A stretch of DNA of 64,000 nt from an uncultured Pelagibacteraceae bacterium. GTDB taxonomy: Bacteria; Pseudomonadota; Alphaproteobacteria; Pelagibacterales; Pelagibacteraceae. The DNA is taken from the NCBI GenBank assembly GCA_902620525.1, contig CACNIK010000004.1, positions 1 to 64,000 on the forward strand, read 5' to 3'. Below, one piece after another: positions 1-7,744 of the stretch; positions within the stretch are counted from its first letter, which is position 1, and every line of letters begins with the position of its first letter. The position numbers and the translations under genes were made by a program. Under the pieces are notes generated by a model. That model was given only the letters and a program-made list of their open reading frames with translations, ran no database searches and had not been told where the DNA came from.

Positions 1-41
1 GATAAATACTTTTCTATACCATATAATTTTTTTTCAATCAT
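1..41 (-). CDS. holB: Probable DNA polymerase III delta' subunit, first 13 codons only
   Basis: Only the first 13 codons are inside the window, reading leftward off position 1. The ATG at 41-39 overlaps the TGA of tmk at 40-38 as ATGA, the usual sign of translational coupling. The visible peptide is MIEKKLYGIEKYL; a LYG/LFG-x-E start resembles delta' clamp-loader subunits. In many alphaproteobacteria holB directly follows tmk in the order rlpA-dac-tmk-holB, which is the order here. The call rests mainly on that gene order, because 13 residues cannot prove a family. Confidence 0.5.
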   Translation of the reverse strand, partial: MIEKKLYGIEKYL

Positions 42-682
42 TTAAGGCCTATTTTTTTTTTAATAATTCCAAATATTTTTTTTTGGAGTTCAGGTGTATT
101 TTTTGAAGATTCTAAAATTATATGATCTTTTTTATTTTTAGATATTTTCAAAAAGGCGTTTTGAGCTTTAATATAAAATTTGACAGGAAAATTATCATAT
201 CTATTTCTAGATCTTCTTTTTTTTAACCTGCTTAAAAATGATTGCTTTTTGACCTTTAAAACAATTGTTATGTTTGGTTTAATTTTTCCAAGTATTTTTT
301 TGTGAATATTATTAATAAAATTTAACGATACTCTTTTTCCATAAACTTGATACGCTAATGTTGAGTCTATAAATCTATCACAAATAATAATTTTTTTATT
401 TTTTAAAGCTGGTATTATTTTATTTTTTAGATGCTCATTTCTCGCTGCAAGATATAATAATGTGTCTGTATATTTATCAAACTTTATCTTTTTATTTTTT
501 TCAAAGTAATCTTTAAGAATAATTTTTCTAATTATTTCAGCGCTTTTAGTACCACCTGGTTCTCTTGTTAAAATCACGTTATTGGTAAATTTTCTTAATT
601 TTTTAAATAAAATCTTAGCTTGATAAGATTTTCCACTACCCTCAATACCTTCGAAAACAATAAAAAAACTCTTTTTATACAT
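38..682 (-). CDS. tmk: Thymidylate kinase
   Basis: Phosphorylates dTMP to dTDP with ATP in the cytoplasm, an essential step of dTTP synthesis. The 214-residue length is normal. The P-loop is EGIEGSGKS (residues 11-19), followed by the TREPGGT substrate motif (about 39-45) and a CDRF-STLAYQ block near residues 100-115 that matches the DR(Y/F) motif. A basic LID-like stretch (KKRRSRNRYD) lies near residue 155. The ATG at 682 overlaps the end of the D-Ala-D-Ala carboxypeptidase gene by 8 bases, with a GGGGAG Shine-Dalgarno unusually close to it. It belongs to the mltB-rlpA-dac-tmk run. Confidence 0.95.
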   Translation of the reverse strand: MYKKSFFIVFEGIEGSGKSYQAKILFKKLRKFTNNVILTREPGGTKSAEIIRKIILKDYFEKNKKIKFDKYTDTLLYLAARNEHLKNKIIPALKNKKIIICDRFIDSTLAYQVYGKRVSLNFINNIHKKILGKIKPNITIVLKVKKQSFLSRLKKRRSRNRYDNFPVKFYIKAQNAFLKISKNKKDHIILESSKNTPELQKKIFGIIKKKIGLK

Positions 683-1826
683 CTCCCCAAATCAAATAGT
701 TCAATGACATAAATAAGCTCTTAAATACATTTACCTTTTTTACATTTTCAGCAGCATAAACAGGAACCTTTTTAATTAAATTGTCTTTCACAAATATTTC
801 TATATTTGCTATTTCCTGGTCTTTGCTAATTGGTGCCTTTATGGGACCATTATATTTTAAAAAAACTTTTAAGTTTCTTGCCTCTTTTTTCTTAAGTGTT
901 AAAAAAACATCCTCTTTTGTTATCCCTTCTATATCTGTTTTTTTTCCAAGCCAAGTTTTTACAGGAAATATTGTTTCATTTTTCTTAGAAATTTCAAATG
1001 TGTCAGTATTTCTAAATCCCCAACTTAATATTTTTAAAGAGCCACTGGATCTTAAATTTTTTGTTTGAAAACCACTTGCTACAGCAATAAGTCTTCGCTG
1101 ATCTCTTTTCATTGTGCTAGCCAATGAATATTTTTCTACTGCTAGATAACCTGTTTTGATGCCATCTACTCCAACTCTTTTATATAATAATGGATTTCTA
1201 TTACCTTGAGTAATTGGATCACCACCTGTTCTATCCCAAGTAAATGTTTTTTCTTTGAAAAGTTCGTAATATTCAGGATGATTTTTTATTAAATATTGTG
1301 ACATGATAGCTATATCTCGAACTGTAGAGTAATTATCAGGATGATTTATACCAGATGAGTTTGCGAAATTCGTGTTAGTCATGCCAATTTCACTAGCTTT
1401 CTCGTTCATCATATCAGCAAAATTTTCCTCTGTACCGGCAATTCCTTCGGCTATTGCAATGCAGGCATCATTACCAGATGCTATAATTATTCCTTTTAAA
1501 AGATTTTCTACTGAAACCTCGTCATTTATCATTAAAAACATCGATGAGTATCCACTTTGAGATAGTCTCCAAGCTTTTTCAGAAATTAAAAATTTATCAT
1601 CTAAAGATAGTTTTTCTTGTTCTAATAAATCAAAAACAATTATTGAAGTCATGATTTTAGTCATAGATGCAGGATAAATACTCATATCAGGTTCTAGCTC
1701 ATAAATAATTTTATTAGAGTCGTAATCTAATAAAATAGCAGTCTTAACGTCTACCTTTGGATTTGAGTTAAGATTTATTGTTAGAAAAAAGTATAATGTT
1801 AATATTTTTATTAAATATTTATTCAT
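675..1826 (-). CDS. D-alanyl-D-alanine carboxypeptidase (penicillin-binding protein 5/6 type)
   Basis: A secreted serine DD-carboxypeptidase that trims the terminal D-Ala from peptidoglycan stem peptides in the periplasm. All three active-site motifs of the S11 family are visible: SMTK (residues 54-57, nucleophile Ser54), SGN (117-119) and KTG (224-226). An N-terminal hydrophobic segment (residues 4-20) is a signal peptide. The C-terminal part after about residue 290 matches the beta-rich PBP5 C-terminal domain and ends in a short hydrophobic tail that may bind the membrane surface. It sits between rlpA-like and tmk genes and overlaps both by about 8 bases, so the three are probably one transcript. 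dacC/dacA naming is not resolved. Confidence 0.93.
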   Translation of the reverse strand: MNKYLIKILTLYFFLTINLNSNPKVDVKTAILLDYDSNKIIYELEPDMSIYPASMTKIMTSIIVFDLLEQEKLSLDDKFLISEKAWRLSQSGYSSMFLMINDEVSVENLLKGIIIASGNDACIAIAEGIAGTEENFADMMNEKASEIGMTNTNFANSSGINHPDNYSTVRDIAIMSQYLIKNHPEYYELFKEKTFTWDRTGGDPITQGNRNPLLYKRVGVDGIKTGYLAVEKYSLASTMKRDQRRLIAVASGFQTKNLRSSGSLKILSWGFRNTDTFEISKKNETIFPVKTWLGKKTDIEGITKEDVFLTLKKKEARNLKVFLKYNGPIKAPISKDQEIANIEIFVKDNLIKKVPVYAAENVKKVNVFKSLFMSLNYLIWGDV

Positions 1827-2553
1827 GTATTTTTATATCTACCTCATCAAAATTTATCTGTTTTAAAGCAATGTAATCATTTTTAATCATTTTAATAGTC
1901 TTATATGGGCCTAAAAAAACCTCAAAATTATGTTTATTTTTTTTGTCAATAGAGATTTTCTTATTTCTTAGTGATAACGACTCAGTTTTGACCCTCTTTA
2001 TCAAAAGTTTAGCAGACTCTTGTGAATAAAAATTGCCTAAAATAATAACAAATTTAGGTTGTTTGCTAGACATTTTTATTTTTGTTTTGCTAATATTATT
2101 TATTTTCACTTTTTCAACGGGAGCTTTTACGCCTAATTGCTTTTCTTCTTCATGCGTTTCAGCTTTTTTTGCAATAAAAGACTTATTCTTTTTAAGCTCT
2201 TCTACTTCTACATATGGGAAATTTTCATTTAAACCAATTTGACTTGAAACAGTTTTTGTAATTAAAACTTTATAAAAATCGGGATAATCCAGTCTAAAAG
2301 AATTTTTTAATATTATATTTTTTCCATTATTAGGGTTTGTGATCTTTAATAAAGAACCCCTTTTTACTTTATTATGAGCAATTATCATTTCATCTGAATT
2401 AATTTTCTTTTTAATAAATTTATTTTCATAGTCATTGAGAGTATAAATGTATGCAAATCCTTTAGAGTTTAAGACAGGTTTTTCATATTTATTCACACTT
2501 GTAGATGTGCAAGAACACAAGAGAAGAAATATTAAAAAATAATTATATCTCAT
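1819..2553 (-). CDS. rlpA: RlpA-like septal-ring lipoprotein with C-terminal SPOR domain
   Basis: Probable outer-membrane lipoprotein acting on denuded peptidoglycan glycans at the septum. The N-terminus is a lipoprotein signal ending LLLCSC, so Cys15 is the likely lipidated residue. Residues about 30-110 fit a diverged double-psi beta-barrel, a low-complexity Lys/Glu linker follows, and the last 75 residues (from PKFVIILGNF) look like a SPOR peptidoglycan-binding repeat. The catalytic barrel is much less conserved than in typical RlpA, so enzyme activity is uncertain. Position between mltB and the carboxypeptidase is the standard alphaproteobacterial context and is the main support for the name. 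Confidence 0.65.
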   Translation of the reverse strand: MRYNYFLIFLLLCSCTSTSVNKYEKPVLNSKGFAYIYTLNDYENKFIKKKINSDEMIIAHNKVKRGSLLKITNPNNGKNIILKNSFRLDYPDFYKVLITKTVSSQIGLNENFPYVEVEELKKNKSFIAKKAETHEEEKQLGVKAPVEKVKINNISKTKIKMSSKQPKFVIILGNFYSQESAKLLIKRVKTESLSLRNKKISIDKKNKHNFEVFLGPYKTIKMIKNDYIALKQINFDEVDIKIHE

Positions 2554-3562
2554 TTTTAAATTTATCTTTTAATGTACACACAGCTAAAGCAAATCTTAGT
2601 GACCTATTCCATTTCAGTATTAACTCATAGTTATTAAAGACTAAATATGCTGGTTTAAGTTTTTTTGATCCAGGTATAATGTCTTTATCTGGAGTAATTA
2701 TAGCTGCTGTCATATTATCGTAAGAAGAATATTTCTCTGGATTTTGTAAATATTTTTTTAGGTACTTAACTTTTCTTTTGTTTTTTAATTTTCTTGCGGA
2801 AGTGTTTAGATATTTATCTGGAACAGTGTTATTTAGATTAATGTTGACGAAACATGGTGAGTTAGTCTGCCATCCTATTTTTTTAATATAATTAGCAGCA
2901 GATGCAAATGAATCGTCAATTTTTTTTAATTCAATATTAGAATTATTGTTATAATCGATTGCATAATTTTTTATAGTAGAGGGCATAAATTGAAAGTTTC
3001 CAAAAGCTCCAGCCCATGATCCAAATAAAATATCCTTCTGAATTATATTTTTATCTATTAATTTTAACAATGTTAACAATTCTTCTGTAAAAAAAGCACT
3101 TCTTCTTTTATCAAAGCTTAATGTTGCTAGAGATGACAGGATATCCATTTTTCCGAGATATTTTCCAAAATTTGTTTCTATACCCATAAGCGCTAAAAGT
3201 AATTCTTTTTCTACTAAGAACTTACTTTCAATTTTATTAATTAATCTTTTTTCTTTTGAATATAAAATTAAACCTTTTTTAACTTTGTTGTTATTAGCTC
3301 TTTTGCTTATATATGTGTGCGTGTCCTCATAAAATTCTGGCTGAAATCTATCATACTCAATTACTTTAGGTAAAAATTTAATATTTTTTAGTGTATCATT
3401 AATAGTATTTTCTGATACACCCTCACTTCTAGCTACATTTTTAAAATTCTCTAGCCATACTGCAAAGTTGTGTTCCGTTGCATTAAGAAAAGAATTAAAT
3501 GTCAAAAAATGAAATAATAAAATAAATTTAATTAAGAATTTAGCCATTTTGTTAGTTATCAT
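2543..3562 (-). CDS. Lytic murein transglycosylase (MltB family)
   Basis: Cleaves the MurNAc-GlcNAc bond of peptidoglycan in the periplasm, forming 1,6-anhydro ends. The catalytic glutamate is Glu129 in ALMGIETNFGKYLG, and the family block SWAGAFGNFQFMPST follows about 50 residues later. A hydrophobic N-terminus (about residues 8-27) acts as a signal peptide. At 339 residues it matches the short alphaproteobacterial MltB type without a C-terminal peptidoglycan-binding domain. Two ATGs are possible, at 3562 and at 3547 (MAKFLIKF); the second gives a more usual signal peptide. The end overlaps the RlpA-like gene by 11 bases. It is the first gene of the mltB-rlpA-dac-tmk-holB run. Confidence 0.9.
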   Translation of the reverse strand: MITNKMAKFLIKFILLFHFLTFNSFLNATEHNFAVWLENFKNVARSEGVSENTINDTLKNIKFLPKVIEYDRFQPEFYEDTHTYISKRANNNKVKKGLILYSKEKRLINKIESKFLVEKELLLALMGIETNFGKYLGKMDILSSLATLSFDKRRSAFFTEELLTLLKLIDKNIIQKDILFGSWAGAFGNFQFMPSTIKNYAIDYNNNSNIELKKIDDSFASAANYIKKIGWQTNSPCFVNINLNNTVPDKYLNTSARKLKNKRKVKYLKKYLQNPEKYSSYDNMTAAIITPDKDIIPGSKKLKPAYLVFNNYELILKWNRSLRFALAVCTLKDKFKNEI

Positions 3563-3652
3563 AAATATTTTATTTAAACTAGTATTTGCAAAATAAATAA
3601 GATTATTGTTATTTTTTACTAATAATAGTATTAGTTTGTACTGTTTCTTAAA

Positions 3653-3742
3653 GGAGAGGTGGCTGAGCGGTTGAAAGCACTGGTCTTGAAAACCAGCAAC
3701 GGGGCAACTCGTTCGTGGGTTCGAATCCCACCCTCTCCGCCA
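3653..3742 (+). tRNA. tRNA-Ser (anticodon TGA), CCA encoded
   Basis: The acceptor stem pairs GGAGAGG (3653-3659) with CCTCTCC (3732-3738), with discriminator G at 3739 and genomically encoded CCA at 3740-3742. The anticodon stem CTGGT/ACCAG closes the loop CTTGAAA, giving anticodon TGA for UCA codons. A long variable arm (the ACGGGGCAACTCGT region) and the GTTCGAATC-type T loop are as expected for tRNA-Ser. The CCA abuts the stop codon of the oppositely oriented sdhE with no spare base. Confidence 0.97.
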
Positions 3743-3997
3743 TTATAGTTTAAATTTGCTAAAAGTTTCTACTACTTTATTTATTTTTATCTTTTTATTA
3801 ATTTTTTTTGTTTGATAATAATTATAAATAATTTCGTCTTCCAAATTTAAAAAATCATACAGGTCCTCAAGTTCCTTCTTCGAAAAAGTGTTAATATATT
3901 TATCAACAAATTTACTAAGTAAAATGTCCATCTCTTTGGTACCGCGATAATTTGCTCTGTAGATTATTTTTTTCCTTAAAGTTTCTAATTCAATCAT
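3743..3997 (-). CDS. sdhE: FAD assembly factor SdhE (YgfY/DUF339 family)
   Basis: A small cytoplasmic factor that promotes covalent attachment of FAD to the succinate dehydrogenase flavoprotein. At 84 residues it has the family length, an all-helical composition and the conserved RGTKEMD motif near residues 18-24, equivalent to the RGxxE motif that contacts SdhA. The gene is divergent from recG with only 7 bases between the two possible start codons, so the promoters must overlap coding sequence. The sdhE/recG pairing is common in alphaproteobacteria and supports the call. Confidence 0.85.
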   Translation of the reverse strand: MIELETLRKKIIYRANYRGTKEMDILLSKFVDKYINTFSKKELEDLYDFLNLEDEIIYNYYQTKKINKKIKINKVVETFSKFKL

Positions 3998-4004
3998 TTA
4001 ATTA

Positions 4005-6080
4005 ATGTATTATATATTAACTATGACGATTTTTAAAAATAAAGATGATCTTTTTAAAAATATATCTTTTTTAAAAGGGGTTGGCCCGAAACTAAGCAAA
4101 TATTTAAAAAATAAAAGAATAGAAAAAATTAATGATTTATTGTGGCATTTTCCTTACTCATCAACGGATAGATCAGACATGGTAACTCTTGATAGATTAG
4201 AAGTAGGTAAAATTCAAACTATTAAAGTAAAAGTTTTAAAATATAATTTTCCAAGAGTTAGAAATTTGCCAAATAAAGTCATTTGTTCAGATGAATTTGG
4301 TAAAATTGATATTGTATTTTTTAATAGTAGAGAGGGTTATATAAGATCTGTCTTGCCAATCAATAAATTTGTTTTAATAAGTGGAAAAATTAATTTTTAT
4401 AGAAACAAATATCAAATGACGAATCCGAGTTATGTTACGTCCGTAGATAAAATTGACTATGTAAAAAAAAATATTCCAAAATATTCATTAACCGAGGGTC
4501 TTAATGAAAAATCCTATAGAAAAATTATTGAAAAAGTTATAAATAATCTTCCCAATTTAGAAGAATGGCATGATAAAGATATATTAGAAAAATTTGGTTT
4601 TTGTTCATGGAATGAATCTATTGTAAAAATACATAATTTGAATAATAGTGATGTAGAAAATAATAAATATTTACGTAGACTGGCTTTAGATGAAATTTTA
4701 TCAAATTTAATAGTTCTCTCTAAAAATCGAAAAAAATTTAAAAAAATTATAAAAGAAAGTAAAATTTTTAAGAATTCACTATCTAATAAGATATTAAATA
4801 ATTTAAATTTTAAACTAACAAAAAATCAGGAAGAAGTTGTTAATGAAATAAATGATGATTTAAAATCTGAAAAAAAAATGTTTCGAATACTTCAAGGTGA
4901 CGTTGGTTCGGGAAAAACTATTGTTTCATTTCTAACAGCAGCAAATACTTTAGAGATTGGTTATCAAACAGCTTTAATGGCTCCAACAGCAATACTAGCT
5001 AAACAACATTTTAATTTGGCAAAAAAAATATTTAATGGTACTAAAATTAAAATAGAACTTTTGACTGGTAAAACTGAAACGAAGTTAAGAAAAAAAATTC
5101 TTGAAGAGTTAAAAATTGGTGAAATCGACTTTTTAATAGGAACACACGCATTATTTCAAAAAAAAATAGATTTTAAAAACCTGGGTTACATCATAATAGA
5201 TGAGCAACATAAATTTGGAGTAAAACAAAGAATGTCATTGGCTAACAAAGGGGGGAAAAATTGTGATGTTTTGTTAATGTCAGCTACTCCAATACCTAGA
5301 ACAATGATGTTAACAATTTATGGTGATATGGATGTTTCCAGACTTATAGAAAAACCAAAAAATAGACTTCCAATTTTAACTTACTCTAAGCCAGAAAAAA
5401 AAATTGAAGAATTAATAAAGATAATAAAAAAAAATTTATCTCAAAATAATCAAGTTTTTTGGGTGTGTCCTTTAATTAAAGACTCTCAGATCTTAGATTA
5501 TTCGTCTGTTAATAAAAGATTTGACTGGTTAAAAAAACAATTTCCAAACGAAACAAATATATTGCATGGAGAATTAAAACAGGATAAAAAAAACTTAGTA
5601 TTAGAAAAATTTCTTAACAAAAAAACTAAAATATTGGTTTCAACAACGGTTATAGAAGTTGGAATTGATTTTCCGGATGCAAATTTAATAATTATTGAAA
5701 ATGCTAATAAGTTTGGTTTGGCTCAGTTACACCAACTACGTGGGAGAGTTGGTAGAGGTCAAAAGCAAGGCAAATGTATATTATTATTTAAAGATAATTT
5801 ATCAAAAAATAGTATTCAAAGAATAAAAATTTTGAAAAAGTCTAGTGATGGATTTTTCATTGCAGAGGAAGATATGAAAATGAGAGGTTTCGGAGATATT
5901 ATTGGTTACCAACAAAGTGGAAGTAAATTCTTTAGAATCGCTGATCCGATAGATCATAGCGATCTCTTTATTTATGCTGAAAATTACTTAAAAAAAATAG
6001 AGAATGAAAATTTAGATAGATTTGATTTTTTAGTAAAATTACACGATAGAGCGGAAATTATTTACTCTAAAGATGATTAA
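4005..6080 (+). CDS. recG: ATP-dependent DNA helicase RecG
   Basis: Branch-migration helicase that regresses stalled replication forks and processes Holliday junctions. The N-terminal wedge/OB region spans about residues 15-150. Walker A is GDVGSGKT (about 298-305), the DExH-type motif II is DEQH (about 399-402) followed by KFGVKQR, and the C-terminal helicase domain has STTVIEVGID and QLRGRVGRG, which are RecG signatures. The 691-residue length is normal. The start could be the ATG at 4005 or the in-frame ATG at 4023 (MTIFKNKDD); neither has a clear Shine-Dalgarno. The 3' end overlaps the convergent DUF502 gene by 4 bases. Confidence 0.96.
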   Translation: MYYILTMTIFKNKDDLFKNISFLKGVGPKLSKYLKNKRIEKINDLLWHFPYSSTDRSDMVTLDRLEVGKIQTIKVKVLKYNFPRVRNLPNKVICSDEFGKIDIVFFNSREGYIRSVLPINKFVLISGKINFYRNKYQMTNPSYVTSVDKIDYVKKNIPKYSLTEGLNEKSYRKIIEKVINNLPNLEEWHDKDILEKFGFCSWNESIVKIHNLNNSDVENNKYLRRLALDEILSNLIVLSKNRKKFKKIIKESKIFKNSLSNKILNNLNFKLTKNQEEVVNEINDDLKSEKKMFRILQGDVGSGKTIVSFLTAANTLEIGYQTALMAPTAILAKQHFNLAKKIFNGTKIKIELLTGKTETKLRKKILEELKIGEIDFLIGTHALFQKKIDFKNLGYIIIDEQHKFGVKQRMSLANKGGKNCDVLLMSATPIPRTMMLTIYGDMDVSRLIEKPKNRLPILTYSKPEKKIEELIKIIKKNLSQNNQVFWVCPLIKDSQILDYSSVNKRFDWLKKQFPNETNILHGELKQDKKNLVLEKFLNKKTKILVSTTVIEVGIDFPDANLIIIENANKFGLAQLHQLRGRVGRGQKQGKCILLFKDNLSKNSIQRIKILKKSSDGFFIAEEDMKMRGFGDIIGYQQSGSKFFRIADPIDHSDLFIYAENYLKKIENENLDRFDFLVKLHDRAEIIYSKDD

Positions 6081-6691
6081 TCAATATCCGATGTACCAGC
6101 GGATACAATAAATTTGGATGCTTGTTCAAAACTTATATCTAAAAAGATTAGATTTTTTTTAGGAACCATTAATAAAAAACCACTTGTTGGATTTGGAGTG
6201 GTAGGCACAAAAACATTTACAAGTTCATTTCCAATTTTATCATTTATAATACCTTTATTTTCTTTTGTAGCAAATCCAACTGCCCAAACATCTTTTTTGG
6301 GATATTCAAGCAAAACTACACTTTTTTGTTTGTTATCACTTTTAGTTAAACTTTCTGTCATTTGGTTAATTGCAGAATAAATAGTTCTTAAAATCGGAAT
6401 TCTTTTTAAAATCCTATTGATTAATTCAAATATTTTTTTACCTAGAAAAGATAACGATAACCAACCTATAAATGTAATTATGATGACTGCAATTATAATT
6501 TCAATACCAGGTATCTCAAAAGGTAAATAGTTATTAGGATTTAATTCTTTAGGGAGAATATTTGATGATACTTTGATTATAAACAAAGACAAATAAAGAG
6601 TTATTCCTATTGGAATAAGAACTACTGCTCCAGCAAAAAAATTATTTCTTAATCTTGATAAAATTGATGTTTTTTTTCCTTTTTGAGCCAT
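6077..6691 (-). CDS. DUF502 family inner-membrane protein
   Basis: Integral membrane protein of unknown function. Two strong hydrophobic segments lie at about residues 17-38 and 60-86, followed by a soluble domain containing the conserved block IPILRTIYSAINQ (about 108-120) and the PTTPNPTSGFLLMVP motif (about 165-180) that identifies DUF502 proteins. The 204-residue length is normal. It is convergent with recG, a pairing seen in other alphaproteobacteria. No catalytic residues can be pointed to, and I do not assign a biochemical role. Confidence 0.85.
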   Translation of the reverse strand: MAQKGKKTSILSRLRNNFFAGAVVLIPIGITLYLSLFIIKVSSNILPKELNPNNYLPFEIPGIEIIIAVIIITFIGWLSLSFLGKKIFELINRILKRIPILRTIYSAINQMTESLTKSDNKQKSVVLLEYPKKDVWAVGFATKENKGIINDKIGNELVNVFVPTTPNPTSGFLLMVPKKNLIFLDISFEQASKFIVSAGTSDID

Positions 6692-6766
6692 TAGTTATAA
6701 CTTGAGTATATTATAAATATTAATATTAATATAAAAATTGCAATTAATAATTTATTATTTAAAATC

Positions 6767-7612
6767 ATGAGTCATATGAAATATAACATAAATAGAAGGA
6801 AATTTCTTGGCTTATTTGGTAGTGGTTGTTGCTCGCTATTAATGCCTTCGTGCGCAACCGTACCCATCACTGAAAGAAAGCAACTTAGTATTATTCCTGA
6901 AGCTACAATAAATCGTCAAGCTGCAGCTGCATATGAAAATTTTAGGAGTAAAACCAAATTAATTACTAAAGGATCTCAATTGAGAGAAATTAAAGAAATA
7001 GGAAAAAAAATGGAAAACGCTGTAAGTGCTTTTTTTTTGAAAAAAGGAGAAAGAGATCCTACTGCTAACTTTGGATGGGACTATGTATTGGTTGATAATG
7101 ATAAAATTGTAAACGCTTGGTGTATGCCAGGTGGTAAAATTGCAGTTTATACAGGTCTGCTAAAAGTAACAAAAAATACAGACGCTCTTTCAATAGTCAT
7201 GGGTCACGAAATAGCACATGCTGTTGCCAGACACTCTGTCGAGAGAGCAAGTCAAGCAATGACAATTAATATAGGCACTGCAGTTGCAGATATTTTTACT
7301 GGAGGTGCAGTAAGTCAAGCTAGAAATCAAGTTGGTAGTACAACGGGTATGGATATTTACAGAATAGGTATAATGAATCCATTTGGTCGAAAACAAGAAA
7401 CTGAAGCAGATTATTTGGGATTAATTTTTTCATCTTTATCAGGATATGATATTAGAGAGTCTGTTAAGCTGTGGAAAAGAATGGCAGAAAGAAACAGGGG
7501 TAAAGAACCACCTGTTTTTTTAAGTACGCATCCATCAAGCGAAAAAAGAATAGAAAATTTAGAAAATTGGATTAGAGAAGTAATTATTAAATATCCACCA
7601 ATATCAGCATAA
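6767..7612 (+). CDS. M48 family zinc metalloprotease, probable Tat-exported lipoprotein
   Basis: Putative periplasmic, membrane-anchored metallopeptidase in a quality-control role like BepA/LoiP. The zinc site is HEIAH (residues 147-151) with the downstream glutamate in ETEADYLG (about 211-218). The N-terminus carries a twin-arginine motif, NRRKFLG (residues 9-15), then a short hydrophobic stretch and LMPSC, so Cys29 is a likely lipidation site. This suggests Tat-dependent export, consistent with tatABC in the same window. A short hairpin lies at the 3' end just before tRNA-Lys. The substrate is unknown. Confidence 0.88.
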   Translation: MSHMKYNINRRKFLGLFGSGCCSLLMPSCATVPITERKQLSIIPEATINRQAAAAYENFRSKTKLITKGSQLREIKEIGKKMENAVSAFFLKKGERDPTANFGWDYVLVDNDKIVNAWCMPGGKIAVYTGLLKVTKNTDALSIVMGHEIAHAVARHSVERASQAMTINIGTAVADIFTGGAVSQARNQVGSTTGMDIYRIGIMNPFGRKQETEADYLGLIFSSLSGYDIRESVKLWKRMAERNRGKEPPVFLSTHPSSEKRIENLENWIREVIIKYPPISA

Positions 7613-7619
7613 AGCTGAT
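7603..7619. terminator. Short hairpin between M48 protease and tRNA-Lys
   Basis: ATCAGC (7603-7608) and GCTGAT (7614-7619) form a 6-bp stem with a 5-base loop, between two converging transcripts. It overlaps the last codons of the protease gene. Flanking T tracts are short on both strands, so this is at best a weak bidirectional terminator. Confidence 0.35.
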
Positions 7620-7620
7620 T

Positions 7621-7696
7621 TGGTGAGCCCTGATGGACTCGAACCATCGACACCCTCCTTAAAAGGGAGGTGCTCTACCAACTGAGCTAAGGGCCC
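7621..7696 (-). tRNA. tRNA-Lys (anticodon TTT), CCA encoded
   Basis: Read on the minus strand the gene starts GGGCCCTTAGCTCAG. The acceptor stem GGGCCCT pairs with AGGGCTC (one G-T wobble), with discriminator A at 7624 and an encoded CCA at 7623-7621. The anticodon stem CCTCC/GGAGG closes the loop CTTTTAA, giving anticodon TTT (Lys, AAA/AAG). T loop GTTCGAGTC is standard. Confidence 0.97.
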
Positions 7697-7744
7697 AAAG
7701 AAATTTCTTTTACATATAAATGGTTAAAAATTCAATAAGATTTA

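Noticed and set aside
7697..7710. AAAGAAATTTCTTT palindrome between tRNA-Lys and tgt
   Set aside because: Pure A+T-rich short palindrome without a T tract or spacing that would indicate a terminator or operator.
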